Shown here in pieces: positions 27,314 through 36,982 of a stretch of 64,000 bases of DNA. The notes beneath the pieces were generated by a model that was not told where the DNA came from, did not search any database, and saw only the letters and a list, made by a program, of their open reading frames with translations. The translations under genes were made by a program, and so were the position numbers. Source of the DNA: Pseudovibrio sp947494035 (GTDB lineage: Bacteria > Pseudomonadota > Alphaproteobacteria > Rhizobiales > Stappiaceae); contig CANLTN010000002.1 in the NCBI GenBank assembly GCA_947494035.1, forward strand, positions 186,001 through 250,000. The letters are read 5' to 3'. The first letter of the stretch is position 1. Each line of letters opens with the position of its first letter.

Positions 27314-28348
27314 ATGGCGCAGCATGCCGAGGACAAACAGCAGGGTACGCACCCGGCATTGATTGACCCGTTCGGCCGCGCCGTGACGTATCTTCGCGTT
27401 TCTGTGACGGATCGCTGTGATTTACGCTGCGTCTATTGCATGTCTGAGCACATGACATTCCTCCCCAAGAAGGATGTTCTTTCGCTGGAAGAGCTGGATC
27501 GCCTTTGCTCGGTGTTTATTGAAAAGGGCGTGCGCAGAATTCGTCTGACAGGTGGAGAGCCCCTGGTTCGCAAGAACGTCATGAGCCTCATTCACGGTCT
27601 GAAACGTCATCTGGACAGCGGTGCGCTTGATGAACTGACCCTCACCACCAACGGCACACAGCTTGAGCGTTTTGCTGGCGAGCTTTATGAAGCGGGCATA
27701 CGCCGTATCAATATTTCCATCGACACGCTGGATGCGGATAAGTTCAAAGAGGTTACGCGCTGGGGCGACATTCAGAAGGTCTTCAACGGGATTGAAGCTG
27801 CGCAGAAGGCTGGCCTTAAGATCAAGCTGAATGCTGTTGCGCTGAAGAACTTCAATGAAGATGAACTCATTCCGTTGATGGAATGGGCGCATTCACGTGG
27901 GCACGATCTGACGTTTATCGAAGCAATGCCGCTTGGAGAAATTGAGGGGGATCGCGTTGCGCAGCATCTGCCTTTGGGCGATGTTCGCAAAATGCTCGCA
28001 GCCAAGTATACGCTGACGGACATCCCTTATAAAACCGGCGGCCCTGCGAACTATGTGCGCATTGAAGAGACCGGTGGCCGTCTTGGCTTCATTACGCCAC
28101 TGACCCATAACTTCTGCGAAAGCTGCAACCGCGTGCGGGTAACGTGCACCGGACAGCTGTTCATGTGTCTTGGTCAGGAAGATCAGAAAGACCTGCGCGC
28201 TGCGTTGCGTGCCTCTGAAGGAAATGAAGTGCTCTCGGAAGCGATTGAATCAGCGATTGCACGAAAGCCCAAGGGGCATGATTTTATTATCGACCGGAAT
28301 GGTAAGTCAGCGACTGGGACACGTCATATGAGTATGACGGGTGGGTGA
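27314..28348 (+). CDS. moaA: GTP 3',8-cyclase MoaA
   Basis: A 344-residue radical-SAM enzyme that, with MoaC, turns GTP into cyclic pyranopterin monophosphate, the first step of molybdenum cofactor synthesis. The SAM cluster cysteines are Cys35, Cys39 and Cys42 in DRCDLRCVYC. The second cluster is in CESCNRVRVTCTGQLFMCLG, and the chain ends in the functionally important Gly-Gly. The ATG at 27314 has GGAGG upstream. mobA and moeA lie 6.4 kb downstream; moaC is not in the window. Confidence 0.96.
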   Translation: MAQHAEDKQQGTHPALIDPFGRAVTYLRVSVTDRCDLRCVYCMSEHMTFLPKKDVLSLEELDRLCSVFIEKGVRRIRLTGGEPLVRKNVMSLIHGLKRHLDSGALDELTLTTNGTQLERFAGELYEAGIRRINISIDTLDADKFKEVTRWGDIQKVFNGIEAAQKAGLKIKLNAVALKNFNEDELIPLMEWAHSRGHDLTFIEAMPLGEIEGDRVAQHLPLGDVRKMLAAKYTLTDIPYKTGGPANYVRIEETGGRLGFITPLTHNFCESCNRVRVTCTGQLFMCLGQEDQKDLRAALRASEGNEVLSEAIESAIARKPKGHDFIIDRNGKSATGTRHMSMTGG

Positions 28349-28367
28349 GTGTTTGCCTAGGTCTTCT

Positions 28368-28407
28368 ATATATTTCAGTCCGGCACTCGTGCGGGACTGA
28401 AATATAT
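28368..28407. terminator. Bidirectional terminator between moaA and the Flp pilin gene
   Basis: Long inverted repeat with ATATATTTCAGTCC and its complement as arms and an inner GCAC / GTGC. AT-rich outer arms supply a T-run on either strand. Confidence 0.8.
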
Positions 28408-28421
28408 TATTGTTAGTTCCC

Positions 28422-28580
28422 CTAATCTGCTAAGGCCGTGGTGATTTTGCCGAATACCGTATCAAGTATTCCATCAAGCGAAGCTGTAGCTCCAATTACG
28501 ACCAAAGCCATCAGTGCTGTTAGAATACCATACTCAATTGCTGTTGCGCCTGACTCGTCCTTGAAAAACTTAGCGATCAT
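28422..28580 (-). CDS. Flp/Fap-type pilin
   Basis: A 52-residue prepilin. The short leader MIAKFFKDESG precedes ATAIEYGILTALMALVVIGA, the Flp signature in which the prepilin peptidase cuts after Gly and Glu5 of the mature protein is conserved. Mature pilins assemble into thin tight-adherence (Tad) pili. The start at 28580 has GGAG nine bases upstream; the open frame extends 12 codons further without need. No tad, cpa or peptidase gene is next to it, so the assembly machine must be elsewhere. Confidence 0.93.
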   Translation of the reverse strand: MIAKFFKDESGATAIEYGILTALMALVVIGATASLDGILDTVFGKITTALAD

Positions 28581-29149
28581 TATTTTAAACTCCGTATTGA
28601 ACCCTAAAAGCCCCACTCCTCAACGGGACTTCGAGCAAATTATGCCTTCATTGCTTGCCAATTTGTGAATCAAATTTGCTGTGTAGTTTAGGTTTGTTCG
28701 AGGTATGCAGAATTATCAGAGCCATTTGCTGACACTCACGGATACTGCATGCACACGCACCAATTAACTTATTGATTTATTTAGTGTTATTATTAACTTA
28801 AATTCGACTTAATAAAATAACTAATTATTTACCTTGCCTTTTAATTGTCATATTTCCCACTGCAAAAATAACAATCTCCAGCAATTCTCGTTGATCTTCT
28901 TGCTCAACGCTTGCTTGGCCTCTTTCTAGAATCCCTAAAATATAAAGGCGCTCGTGGTATCAAACGTTCGCTGAGTGTATGGGGCTTGAGCTAAGGAGCG
29001 GTATGCTCTGTCCACCCATAACGCTCATCACCAAGCCTATTGTTCCGAGTATCCCAGCAACCGCTCACGACAGAATTGTTGGCTTGGGCACATCGCTATC
29101 GCAAGGAGAAAGGCAGAGTTTAATGAGCCCTGCCCTTCTTGCCGAACGA
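28581..29149. other. AT-rich intergenic region between the pilin and EamA genes
   Basis: About 570 bp, AT-rich at 28750-28860. It contains the pilin promoter by position, and a weak AATTTG-N5-CAAATT repeat near 28660. A GGCAG / CTGCC hairpin near 29111-29135 could end the EamA transcript on the minus strand. I support no gene here. Confidence 0.45.
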
Positions 29150-30085
29150 TCACTCTGCCGGAGCCAAGCGCTCTTGTGCGCGCAACGTGATCAGTGGCTC
29201 CAGACCCTCGGCCTTAAGTTCCTTCTGACGTACCCGCTCGCGGTGGACGGTGTAGAGGCCGGAGCCGACGACGATTAGCATGCCGGTGATGGTGATTGCG
29301 TCGGGGATTTGGCCCCAGACGACGATGCCGATACCGGTTGCCCATAGCAGGCCGGTGTAGCGCATCGGGGAGACGACGCTCATGTCCCCTACTCTTGTCG
29401 CGGTAATTGCGAAGTAATAGGCGCCGATCAGGAAAGCAGAGACGCCCAGAAGTGGGAAGAGATGACTAGCATCTACTGCAATCCATTGTTCTCCAGTTCC
29501 CATGCCCGCCCCCATCAGGGTAACGGCAATGCAGACCACGAAGCAAACGCCGGAAGATGGCATTCCTTTTGGCATGGATTTGGTCACCAGATCGCGGAGG
29601 GCCATGAAGAACACAGCAGCGATAGCGAGGAGTGCCCAGGCGTCGAAACCGTCCATGCCGGGGCGGATGATCAGGATGACACCTGCAAACCCGAAGGCAA
29701 TTGCGGACCACCTACGCCAGCCAACAACCTCTCCGTAAATGATCGCAGCACCAGCGGTTACCGCCAGAGGCATCGCCTGAAGCATCGCGGTCGCGTTTGC
29801 GATTGGCATTTGGGTCAGCGCTGTCAGGTACATAAAGGAGCCGATAATCTCCAGCACAGAGCGGCCTAAAACCACCGGATGCAACAGGCGACCGGGAGTT
29901 TGAAAAGCCCCGGAGAACCAGCACCACATTGCCATGATTGACGTTGTGACCAGACCGCGAAGGAAGATAATTTCTCCCAGCGGCATGGACTGCGCTGTGT
30001 ATTTGAGCAGCGCATCGTTGAACATGAAGAAGGCGGTAGACAGAAACATAGCCACAATCGCGCGGCCATTCTCCTTGGCAAGCAT
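29150..30085 (-). CDS. EamA/DMT-superfamily transporter
   Basis: A 311-residue inner-membrane protein with ten hydrophobic helices in two EamA repeats (the first from about residue 10, the second from about 150). Features include ANATAMLQAMPLAVTAGAAIIYGE at the end of repeat one and MRYTGLLWATGIGIVVWG in repeat two, and a short charged C-terminal tail. Family members export metabolites or amino acids; the substrate is unknown. Single gene; apbC is upstream on the same strand across a hairpin. Confidence 0.88.
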   Translation of the reverse strand: MLAKENGRAIVAMFLSTAFFMFNDALLKYTAQSMPLGEIIFLRGLVTTSIMAMWCWFSGAFQTPGRLLHPVVLGRSVLEIIGSFMYLTALTQMPIANATAMLQAMPLAVTAGAAIIYGEVVGWRRWSAIAFGFAGVILIIRPGMDGFDAWALLAIAAVFFMALRDLVTKSMPKGMPSSGVCFVVCIAVTLMGAGMGTGEQWIAVDASHLFPLLGVSAFLIGAYYFAITATRVGDMSVVSPMRYTGLLWATGIGIVVWGQIPDAITITGMLIVVGSGLYTVHRERVRQKELKAEGLEPLITLRAQERLAPAE

Positions 30086-30189
30086 TTGCTTCGGGCTCCG
30101 GGTTTGAAGAGTGTCTGAGGGTGTACCAAGATCGCGACCTTTGGGTCACGAAGGTAACAGCTTCCTCATGTGTTGGAGCCACCATACAA

Positions 30190-30228
30190 TAAGCGGCAGG
30201 ATGCAACGAGGTGACATTCTGCCGCTTA
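30190..30228 (-). terminator. Terminator-like hairpin after apbC
   Basis: Perfect 10-bp arms TAAGCGGCAG / CTGCCGCTTA with a 19-base loop, 37 bp beyond the apbC stop. The T-run is poor, so it may instead protect the mRNA 3' end. Confidence 0.6.
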
Positions 30229-30264
30229 AGTAGAAATCCAATTGAAATATCAGATAGTTATATA

Positions 30265-31398
30265 TCAGCCAATGACGATTTTCGGAGCTGATCTTGCCGC
30301 ATCACCTGTTGGCTGGAGAACACCTTGCCAAAGCCCAGCAGCAATGACGCCATATGCCTTTGAGATTGGGCTGTCAGGATTGCTCACGGTGATCGGGGTT
30401 CCAGTGTCAGACAGCTCTCGGATCTCCATGGCCAATGGCACTTCACCAAGGAACGGCACCTTCATCTTCTCCGCTTCTGCTTTTGCACCGCCATGGCCGA
30501 AGATGTCATGGGTCCCACCGCAATCAGGGCAGATGAAGTGGCTCATGTTCTCGACAACACCAAGCACAGGAATGGCTACTTTTTCAAACATTGCAACGCC
30601 GCGACGGGCATCCAGAAGGGCAAGATCCTGCGGTGTTGAGACGATCAACGCCCCCGACAGCGGGACCTTTTGAGCCATGGTGAGCTGAACATCGCCGGTT
30701 CCCGGTGGCAGGTCAACAATGAGAACATCCAGCTCTCCCCATGCAACCTCACGGAGCATCTGGTTAAGAGCGGAGACGACCATTGGACCACGCCAGATCA
30801 TGGCTGTGTTTTCTTCAACAAGGAAGCCAATAGACATCAGTTTGATGCCATGAGCTTCCAGTGGCTTCATAATTCTGTTTTCAAGAACTTCCGGCTGGCC
30901 GGAGGCGCCCATGAGCTTGGGAATGGATGGGCCGTAGATATCCGCATCAAGCAGCCCGACTTTCAGCCCCATTGCTGACAGAGCCAGAGCGACGTTTGCT
31001 GATGTGGTTGACTTGCCGACACCGCCTTTTCCTGAAGCAACGGCAATGATGTGTTTTACACCCGGCACGCCTTGTTTTCCCGGCATTGGCGGGCCTTTGG
31101 GAGGTGCTTTGCCCATAGTTGGCGGCGGCGTTGATGGAGAACCGGGCTGTTTTTCTGCTGTAAGCGCTACCAGTACGGTCTCGGCACCGGGGAGGACAGA
31201 AACAACTTTCTCAGCTGCCTGACGCAGGCCCTCCAACTGGGAGGCGCGTTCTGCAGGGACCCTGATTGAAAAGACAACCTTACCATCTGAAACAAACAGG
31301 TCTGCAACCAGATCCTGATCAACAATGTTGCTTTTGCCATCAGGCGATTTCACCTGTTTGAGCACTTCAAGAACGCGTTCGCGCGTCAATCCAGCCAT
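30265..31398 (-). CDS. apbC: Mrp/ApbC iron-sulfur cluster carrier ATPase
   Basis: A P-loop NTPase of the MinD/Mrp group that carries 4Fe-4S clusters. The N-terminal DUF59 domain starts LTRERVLEVLKQV; a Pro-rich linker (about residues 85-110) leads to the deviant Walker A GKGGVGKST and to LLDADIYGPSIPKLMG. The likely cluster CxxC is in FICPDCGG. The start is taken at ATG 31398, with GGAGAG upstream, giving 377 aa. An ATG at 31485 would add a basic 29-residue tail and cannot be excluded. The Moco genes on both sides include Fe-S enzymes such as MoaA. Confidence 0.92.
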   Translation of the reverse strand: MAGLTRERVLEVLKQVKSPDGKSNIVDQDLVADLFVSDGKVVFSIRVPAERASQLEGLRQAAEKVVSVLPGAETVLVALTAEKQPGSPSTPPPTMGKAPPKGPPMPGKQGVPGVKHIIAVASGKGGVGKSTTSANVALALSAMGLKVGLLDADIYGPSIPKLMGASGQPEVLENRIMKPLEAHGIKLMSIGFLVEENTAMIWRGPMVVSALNQMLREVAWGELDVLIVDLPPGTGDVQLTMAQKVPLSGALIVSTPQDLALLDARRGVAMFEKVAIPVLGVVENMSHFICPDCGGTHDIFGHGGAKAEAEKMKVPFLGEVPLAMEIRELSDTGTPITVSNPDSPISKAYGVIAAGLWQGVLQPTGDAARSAPKIVIG

Positions 31399-32002
31399 AG
31401 TCTCTCCGGTATCCTTCTGGTTTTTGCCTGATGCGAAACCGCCTTTGAGACGCCCCCACATTCCTTTAGGTTTATTGTTGTCCATCGTGCACAGCCTATG
31501 AATCTTCTACGCGAGCAGAGAGAAAATATGATCTAGAAAACAAATATGCCTGCAATTCAAATGTGCAAGCTCTTGCCAACGGTTCTTTTGGTGCTTGGTA
31601 TACTTCTCGGGAGGAAGAGAGCAATACAGAATTCATCATTGATAGCGCACGACATTTGCGTATTCGCAACTTAAGCGGACAAACCTGCGTTTTTCAGTTG
31701 AGCTAAACTGTCTGAAAATTGAGGTAACCAACAAAAATTCACAGATATTTCAATGCGCGAAAAAAAATTCATTCCAGATAAAACCTAGTGTCTTCTGAGG
31801 ATTAGTGAGCTGGATAGGGGATCTGCCTTACGGGAAAGGAAACCAGCTTCCTGTTCTTGATACAATAGTACAACAAACTAAGAAAAATGCGTGATATTCA
31901 AGGGCAAGAAATTCTCTTGCTGCTGCGTATGGGAGCGGGAGGAACGGGCAAAATTTATGCTGACAACTTTGTTCTGCATTTTCCACGAGCTAGGAGGCAA
32001 TC
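31399..32002. other. Intergenic region upstream of cpdB
   Basis: About 600 bp between divergent apbC and cpdB (about 515 bp if apbC starts at 31485). An AGCTGG / CCAGCT pair near 31808-31850 and a GCAAGA / TCTTGC hairpin near 31904-31922 are visible. No gene is supported. A small RNA cannot be ruled out. Confidence 0.4.
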
Positions 32003-33982
32003 GTGTCTAATCCTATTTTGATGAATCGTCGTAGCGTGCTGGGAGGCATTGGTGCGACGGGTGCCATTGCATTGGTGCATCCGTATTCTGTTCTTGCAAA
32101 AGAGAACACAGCGCACCTGCGTCTGATGGAGACAACCGACCTTCACGTCCATGTTGCGCCATACGATTACTACGCTGACCGTCCAATGGATACGGCTGGC
32201 CTTGCGCGCACTGCAAGCATCATCAAAAAGTTGCGCTCTGAAGCAACCAACACCATGCTGGTGGACAATGGTGACTTCCTGCAAGGTAACCCGATGGGTG
32301 ACTACATTGCCTATGAGCGCGGCATGCGCGAAGGTGACCTGCACCCGGTCATCAAAGGCATGAATGTTCTGGGTTACGACGCTGGTACTCTGGGTAACCA
32401 CGAGTTCAACTACGGTCTGGACTTCATGATGAAGGTTCTTGCCGGTGCGAACTTCCCGGTTGTGTCCTCCAACGTTTCCAAGGGCACCACCCTCGCCTCC
32501 AATGGCCGTAAGGATGACCTGTTCCTGAAGCCATACACAATCGTTGAGAAGAAGATCAAGGATGGCGCTGGCGTTGAGCACACGATTAAAGTGGGCTTTG
32601 TTGGCTTCGTTCCTCCAATGATCATGAACTGGGATTCTCGTCACCTGGTTGGCAAAGCAAACACCCGTGACATGGTGGATGCTGCGCGTGCATGGGTTCC
32701 TGAAATGAAGGAACAGGGCTGCGATTTGATCATTGCGCTGTGCCATGGCGGTATTGCTGGTGGAGCTCATGAAGAAGGTGCTGCAAACACTGCGCTGCAC
32801 ATTGCTGGTGTTGAAGGCATTGATGCCCTGTTTACCGGTCACCAGCACGATGTCTTCCCGGGTCCTAATTATGAAGGCATTCCTGGGGTTGATGCTGTTA
32901 AAGGCACCTTGCAGGGTAAGCCAGCAGCTATGGGCGGTTTCTGGGGTTCTCACCTTGGTGTGATCGATCTAATGATCGAGCGCGACGGCAACAATGGCTG
33001 GCGCATTGCAAACTTCACCACAGATGTACCTTCCATCTACAAGAAGGAAGGCCGCAAGAGCATTCCTCTTGTTGCCAGTGATGAAGAAGTGCTTGCTGCA
33101 ATTGAAGATGATCACAGCAAGACACTTTCTTATGTGCGCCGCGCTGTGGGCAAAACCTCTGCTCCGCTGCATTCCTACTTTGCTCTGGTTGCTGATGATC
33201 CATCTGTGCAGATCGTTTCCAAGGCACAGACCTGGTACACCAAAGAAATGCTCAAGGACACCGAGTGGGCTGCCCTGCCGGTGCTTTCTGCTGCTGCTCC
33301 GTTTAAAGCTGGTGGTCGTGGTGGTGCGGACTACTACACGGACGTTGCTGCAGGCGATATCGCGATCAAGAACGTTGCTGACCTTTACCTTTACCCGAAC
33401 ACCACGCGTGCGGTGCTGATCACCGGTAAGGACGTGAAAGAGTGGCTTGAGCGTTCTGCTGGCATGTTCAACCAGATTGAAGCGGGCAAGAAAGATCAGC
33501 CACTTCTGGACGCTGAGTTCCGCTCTTACAACTTCGATGTGATTGATGGCGTAACCTACGAAATCGATCTGACCCAGCCTTCCAAATACGACGGTAAAGG
33601 CAACGTGGCCCATCCTGATTCCAACCGTATTGTGAACCTTCAGTTTGAAGGCAAGCCAATCGACATGGATCAGAAGTTTGTTGTTGCTACAAACAATTAT
33701 CGTGCTGGCGGTGGTGGCAACTTCCCAGGTATCAATGACGATGTGACAATCTTCGTTGGTCCGGACACAAACCGTGATGTGATCGTTCGCTACATCGTTG
33801 ACCAGGGCACAATCAACCCAACGGCTGATGCAAACTGGCACTTCAAGCCTGTTGCAGACACAACTGTTCTGTTCGAAACCGGCCCTGCTGGTGAAAAACA
33901 CTTGAAAGATGTTAAAGGCGTGCAGATTGAAGCTGCCGGTGAAGGCAAAGACGGTTTTGCACTGTACCGCATTACGCTTTAA
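32003..33982 (+). CDS. cpdB: 2',3'-cyclic-nucleotide 2'-phosphodiesterase / 3'-nucleotidase
   Basis: A 659-residue periplasmic metallophosphoesterase that hydrolyses 2',3'-cyclic nucleotides and 3'-nucleotides to recover nucleosides and phosphate. The N-terminus carries a twin-arginine-like signal (NRRSVLGG plus a short hydrophobic stretch). Metal-ligand motifs are TTDLHVHVAPYDYY, VDNGDFLQG and TLGNHEFNYG. The C-terminal 5'-nucleotidase domain has the NNYRAGGGGNFPG substrate loop. The start is GTG 32003 behind AGGAGG. Single gene with terminator. Confidence 0.93.
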   Translation: MSNPILMNRRSVLGGIGATGAIALVHPYSVLAKENTAHLRLMETTDLHVHVAPYDYYADRPMDTAGLARTASIIKKLRSEATNTMLVDNGDFLQGNPMGDYIAYERGMREGDLHPVIKGMNVLGYDAGTLGNHEFNYGLDFMMKVLAGANFPVVSSNVSKGTTLASNGRKDDLFLKPYTIVEKKIKDGAGVEHTIKVGFVGFVPPMIMNWDSRHLVGKANTRDMVDAARAWVPEMKEQGCDLIIALCHGGIAGGAHEEGAANTALHIAGVEGIDALFTGHQHDVFPGPNYEGIPGVDAVKGTLQGKPAAMGGFWGSHLGVIDLMIERDGNNGWRIANFTTDVPSIYKKEGRKSIPLVASDEEVLAAIEDDHSKTLSYVRRAVGKTSAPLHSYFALVADDPSVQIVSKAQTWYTKEMLKDTEWAALPVLSAAAPFKAGGRGGADYYTDVAAGDIAIKNVADLYLYPNTTRAVLITGKDVKEWLERSAGMFNQIEAGKKDQPLLDAEFRSYNFDVIDGVTYEIDLTQPSKYDGKGNVAHPDSNRIVNLQFEGKPIDMDQKFVVATNNYRAGGGGNFPGINDDVTIFVGPDTNRDVIVRYIVDQGTINPTADANWHFKPVADTTVLFETGPAGEKHLKDVKGVQIEAAGEGKDGFALYRITL

Positions 33983-34007
33983 GTCTGAATGACTTACACG
34001 TTTTGGG

Positions 34008-34036
34008 AAAGCGGGGCCTTGTGCTCCGCTTTTCTT
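34008..34036 (+). terminator. Terminator of cpdB
   Basis: Stem AAAGCGG / CCGCTTT with a GC-rich loop, followed by TTTCTTTT. Confidence 0.8.
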
Positions 34037-34135
34037 TTATTCGCAAAAAGCGAAAGATTTCAGTGCTTTAAACATTGTTTTTTACATTTTTAGAAGAATT
34101 TGATGTCAGACTTTCGCGAGCAGGAGGATCTGACA

Positions 34136-34594
34136 ATGAGTGTCACGCAGTTATGTTATCGCAGCCGCATTCATTGGCCTGCACTTCGATATGGCCTTGA
34201 TGAGGAAGTTGAGCGGTCACTGACGCGCATTCGGCGCATCAACTCCATGGCAGGGGTTACTGGCGCTCTTATCCTCACAGACAATCATGTTTTTCAGTTA
34301 CTGGAAGGCCCGTGGCCGTCCGTCAAGCGTACGTTTGAGTGCGTGCTTGAAGACAAACGCCACTCCGACCTGACTGTTCTTTCCAATGAAGAGCAGGATT
34401 TCAGGCTCTTTCACAACAGCTGGATGCATTTTTGCGATCTTCGCGAGGATGCTGGCCGGACTCACCCAGGTTTCCTCGGCAATCTGCTTGCACACCCTGA
34501 TCGCACCTGCGGTGAAGAGGTGATGGAGCTGCTTCTGCTGCTCTCGATGAATATGAGTGAAAGCCAGCTCACCAACCGGCTTGCCCTGATGTAA
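34136..34594 (+). CDS. BLUF-domain blue-light sensor protein
   Basis: A 152-residue protein in which nearly the whole chain is one BLUF (FAD-binding blue-light) domain. The residues that make the light-sensitive hydrogen-bond net are present: Tyr8 (LCYRS), Asn36 (RRINSMAGVTGALIL) and Gln54 (HVFQLLEG), with KRH and a Trp-Met pair (NSWMHF) late in the domain. No output domain is fused, so signalling must go through a partner protein. The ATG at 34136 follows AGGAGG. No recognisable partner gene is adjacent. Confidence 0.88.
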   Translation: MSVTQLCYRSRIHWPALRYGLDEEVERSLTRIRRINSMAGVTGALILTDNHVFQLLEGPWPSVKRTFECVLEDKRHSDLTVLSNEEQDFRLFHNSWMHFCDLREDAGRTHPGFLGNLLAHPDRTCGEEVMELLLLLSMNMSESQLTNRLALM

Positions 34595-34637
34595 CAACAG
34601 CACTTGTTTCCCAAGGTGGCATACGCGCCACTCTCTG

Positions 34638-34686
34638 GCGCTCTTAAAGGCAACTTTCCTCCCACTGCCTTTAGGAGCGTTTTTTT
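34638..34686 (+). terminator. Terminator of the BLUF gene
   Basis: Arms GCGCTCTTAAAGGCA / TGCCTTTAGGAGCG (one bulge) followed by seven T residues. Confidence 0.85.
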
Positions 34687-34780
34687 GTGGCTTGGGGTGG
34701 AAGAGGCTTTGCACCCTGCTCTATCCTGTTTCACAAGTACTCCGGTGATTTACTCCAGAGATTGAAGTTGGAATTCAAGC

Positions 34781-35422
34781 ATGTCTGTTGAGCCGGTTGG
34801 GCATAAGAAGGTGGTCGGTTGCGTTCTTTGCGGGGGGAAGTCCCGGCGCATGGGGGGAGCTGATAAGGCATTGTCGGACTTCGACGGAATATCGCTGCTG
34901 GAGCATGTCACCGCACGACTACAAAGTCAGGTGCAACAGGTCATTGTGAGCGTGAATGAGCCAAGTGACCTCCACAAACGTCTGGAACTCCCGTTGCTGG
35001 CTGATGAACTAAGCGGGCATCTTGGGCCGCTAGCTGGTATTCACGCAGCGTTGAGCTGGGCGGAACAACACGCCCCTGACGCAGATGACGTTATGACAGT
35101 GGCCGTTGATACGCCATTTTTCCCGCCAGATATGGTTGAGACGCTTTTATCGTACAAAGAGGCCAATAGTGAGCGCCCGATCATCTGCTCCAGCGGCGAA
35201 CGTGACCATTTTGCGCATGGCCTGTGGCCTGTTGCGCTGGCAGGTCCGCTGAAAGAGTATCTCCTTGATGGCGGACGCAGTATCAAAGGCTTCTTTCAGT
35301 CTCATCCGCCTGTCACTGTTGCGTTTGACCACTACCGTGCGGTTGATCCGTTTTTTAACATCAATACGCCGGAGGATATTCCAGTGGCGCTGGAGCATCT
35401 GGCTCATTTACGGGTGCAATAA
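34781..35422 (+). CDS. mobA: Molybdenum cofactor guanylyltransferase MobA
   Basis: A 213-residue enzyme that joins GMP to molybdopterin to form the guanine-dinucleotide cofactor used by DMSO-reductase-family enzymes. The nucleotide-binding motif is LCGGKSRRMGGADKAL (residues 16-31), followed by ELSGHLGPLAGIHAAL and the metal-binding VAVDTPFF. The end has NINTPED. ATG 34781 is used. moeA follows 106 bp downstream on the same strand. Confidence 0.94.
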   Translation: MSVEPVGHKKVVGCVLCGGKSRRMGGADKALSDFDGISLLEHVTARLQSQVQQVIVSVNEPSDLHKRLELPLLADELSGHLGPLAGIHAALSWAEQHAPDADDVMTVAVDTPFFPPDMVETLLSYKEANSERPIICSSGERDHFAHGLWPVALAGPLKEYLLDGGRSIKGFFQSHPPVTVAFDHYRAVDPFFNINTPEDIPVALEHLAHLRVQ

Positions 35423-35528
35423 CGGCAAAAATTGTCAGATCCTTGTGGCATCTTTGATTTTCGCCAAATCCTTGTGCGTGACTCTGGTAAATAAAGAAGA
35501 ACACCCACTCAAGTTTTTTGGAATGAAC

Positions 35529-36773
35529 ATGAACACGAATACGCCTTTGCTCAGCTTTGACGAAGCCCTATCTCATTTGCGTGGATTAGGTCACTGCAAA
35601 GTCACTGCGGAAGAGACGTCGCTTTACGATGCGTATGGTCGTGTTCTTGCCGAAGATATTATTGCCACCTGCGATCTGCCGCGGTTGGATAATTCCGCGA
35701 TGGATGGCTATGTGATCGCCCAGCCGCATGACCATAGAGACCAGACTGCCTTTCCCGTAGTTATGGAGATCTATGCTGGCTCCGTGCCGGAAGCGCCGCT
35801 GAAGCCGGGAGAAGCCGCTCGTATTTTCACCGGTGCGCCAGTGCCTGAAGGGGCGGACTTTGTGGTTCCGCAAGAAGATTGTAGCGTGACGGAGACGGGT
35901 GGAATCCGTAGCGTAGTTCTCTCGCGAGCCTACGCAGCAGGCTGTAATATCCGCCGTAAGGGGGAAGACCAGCGCAAAGGTGCGCCGATTGTGAGTGCGG
36001 GGACCTTGCTGCGACCGCAGGAAGTTGCGGCGGCGGCTTCCATTGGTCTTGGTACACTGAAGACATACCGGCGCTTGAAGGTGGGTGTCTTCTCGACCGG
36101 CAACGAGTTGATCCGTCCGGGAACGACGCACAAGGTTGGTCAGATCTTTGACGCCAATCATTTTCTTCTGCGAGGTATGCTTGCCAATTTGCCTGTTGAA
36201 CTGGTTGATCTGGGTATTCTGGAAGATCAGCGCGAGGCTGTTGAAGCTGCGCTGGAAGCTGCCTCCACGGAGTGCGATGTCATTCTTACCTCCGGTGGGG
36301 CTGGCGGTGGTGATAAGGACTTTGTATCCGCAACACTTTCCAAGCTGGGAAAGACCAGCTTCTGGCATCTGGCGGTCAAGCCGGGCCGTCCGTTCATGGT
36401 TGGTGAGTTGCCGAACTGTGTCTTCATTGGCTTACCGGGCAATCCTGTCGCAGCGACAGTGGCCTTTGCGTTTCTTGCCCGCCCGCTGATTGAGGCACTG
36501 GCTGGTTCCGGCTTTAAGTCTGCACCACGGCAATACATTCGTGCGGAATTTGAGATTACGAACCGCAAGACAGGCCGACGCGAATTTCTGCGTGGGCGGC
36601 GCGTGACTGAGGATGGTGCTCTCAAACTGACCAAGTACCACAGTGACGGATCAGCTCTTTTGTCATCCCTAACATTTGCCGATGGCTTCATTGAGTTGAA
36701 GGAGGATGTTGCATCCGTCAGCAAGGGCGATCTGGTACCGTTCATCAGTTTTGAGGAAATTGGCCTTAGCTAA
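35529..36773 (+). CDS. moeA: Molybdopterin molybdotransferase MoeA
   Basis: MoeA (414 aa from this start) inserts molybdate into adenylylated molybdopterin. Visible are LPRLDNSAMDGYVI near residue 50, RIFTGAPVPEGADFVVPQED, the MoCF-domain STGNELIRPG, the TSGGAGGGDKDF loop and PGRPFMVGEL with GLPGNPVAA. The start is not sharply defined: ATGs at 35523 and 35529 are both weakly preceded by GGA, and the frame stays open upstream into mobA. It forms a mobA-moeA unit. Confidence 0.94.
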   Translation: MNTNTPLLSFDEALSHLRGLGHCKVTAEETSLYDAYGRVLAEDIIATCDLPRLDNSAMDGYVIAQPHDHRDQTAFPVVMEIYAGSVPEAPLKPGEAARIFTGAPVPEGADFVVPQEDCSVTETGGIRSVVLSRAYAAGCNIRRKGEDQRKGAPIVSAGTLLRPQEVAAAASIGLGTLKTYRRLKVGVFSTGNELIRPGTTHKVGQIFDANHFLLRGMLANLPVELVDLGILEDQREAVEAALEAASTECDVILTSGGAGGGDKDFVSATLSKLGKTSFWHLAVKPGRPFMVGELPNCVFIGLPGNPVAATVAFAFLARPLIEALAGSGFKSAPRQYIRAEFEITNRKTGRREFLRGRRVTEDGALKLTKYHSDGSALLSSLTFADGFIELKEDVASVSKGDLVPFISFEEIGLS

Positions 36774-36982
36774 CTCTACCTGCTTGCCTTTTCAGAATCG
36801 CGAGCAGGGTATTTCTTCACCTTTTGATCTGGGACTGCAATTTTAATAAGTTTGCCCTCAAAGCTGCGAATAAATGCAAGATATTGCCGATAGCTATCAT
36901 AAATTTGCTAATAATTAGCCTAATATGCTTACTATATAGGTTGATCTACGGATGCTTTTAGTGAAACATGAGACCCGGTTAT

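Noticed and set aside
28979..29278. 99-codon plus-strand frame near the EamA stop
   Set aside because: It overlaps the EamA gene antisense and its composition is random-like.
31955..33901. Long minus-strand frames opposite cpdB
   Set aside because: Shadow frames of a long, codon-biased plus-strand gene; no family likeness.
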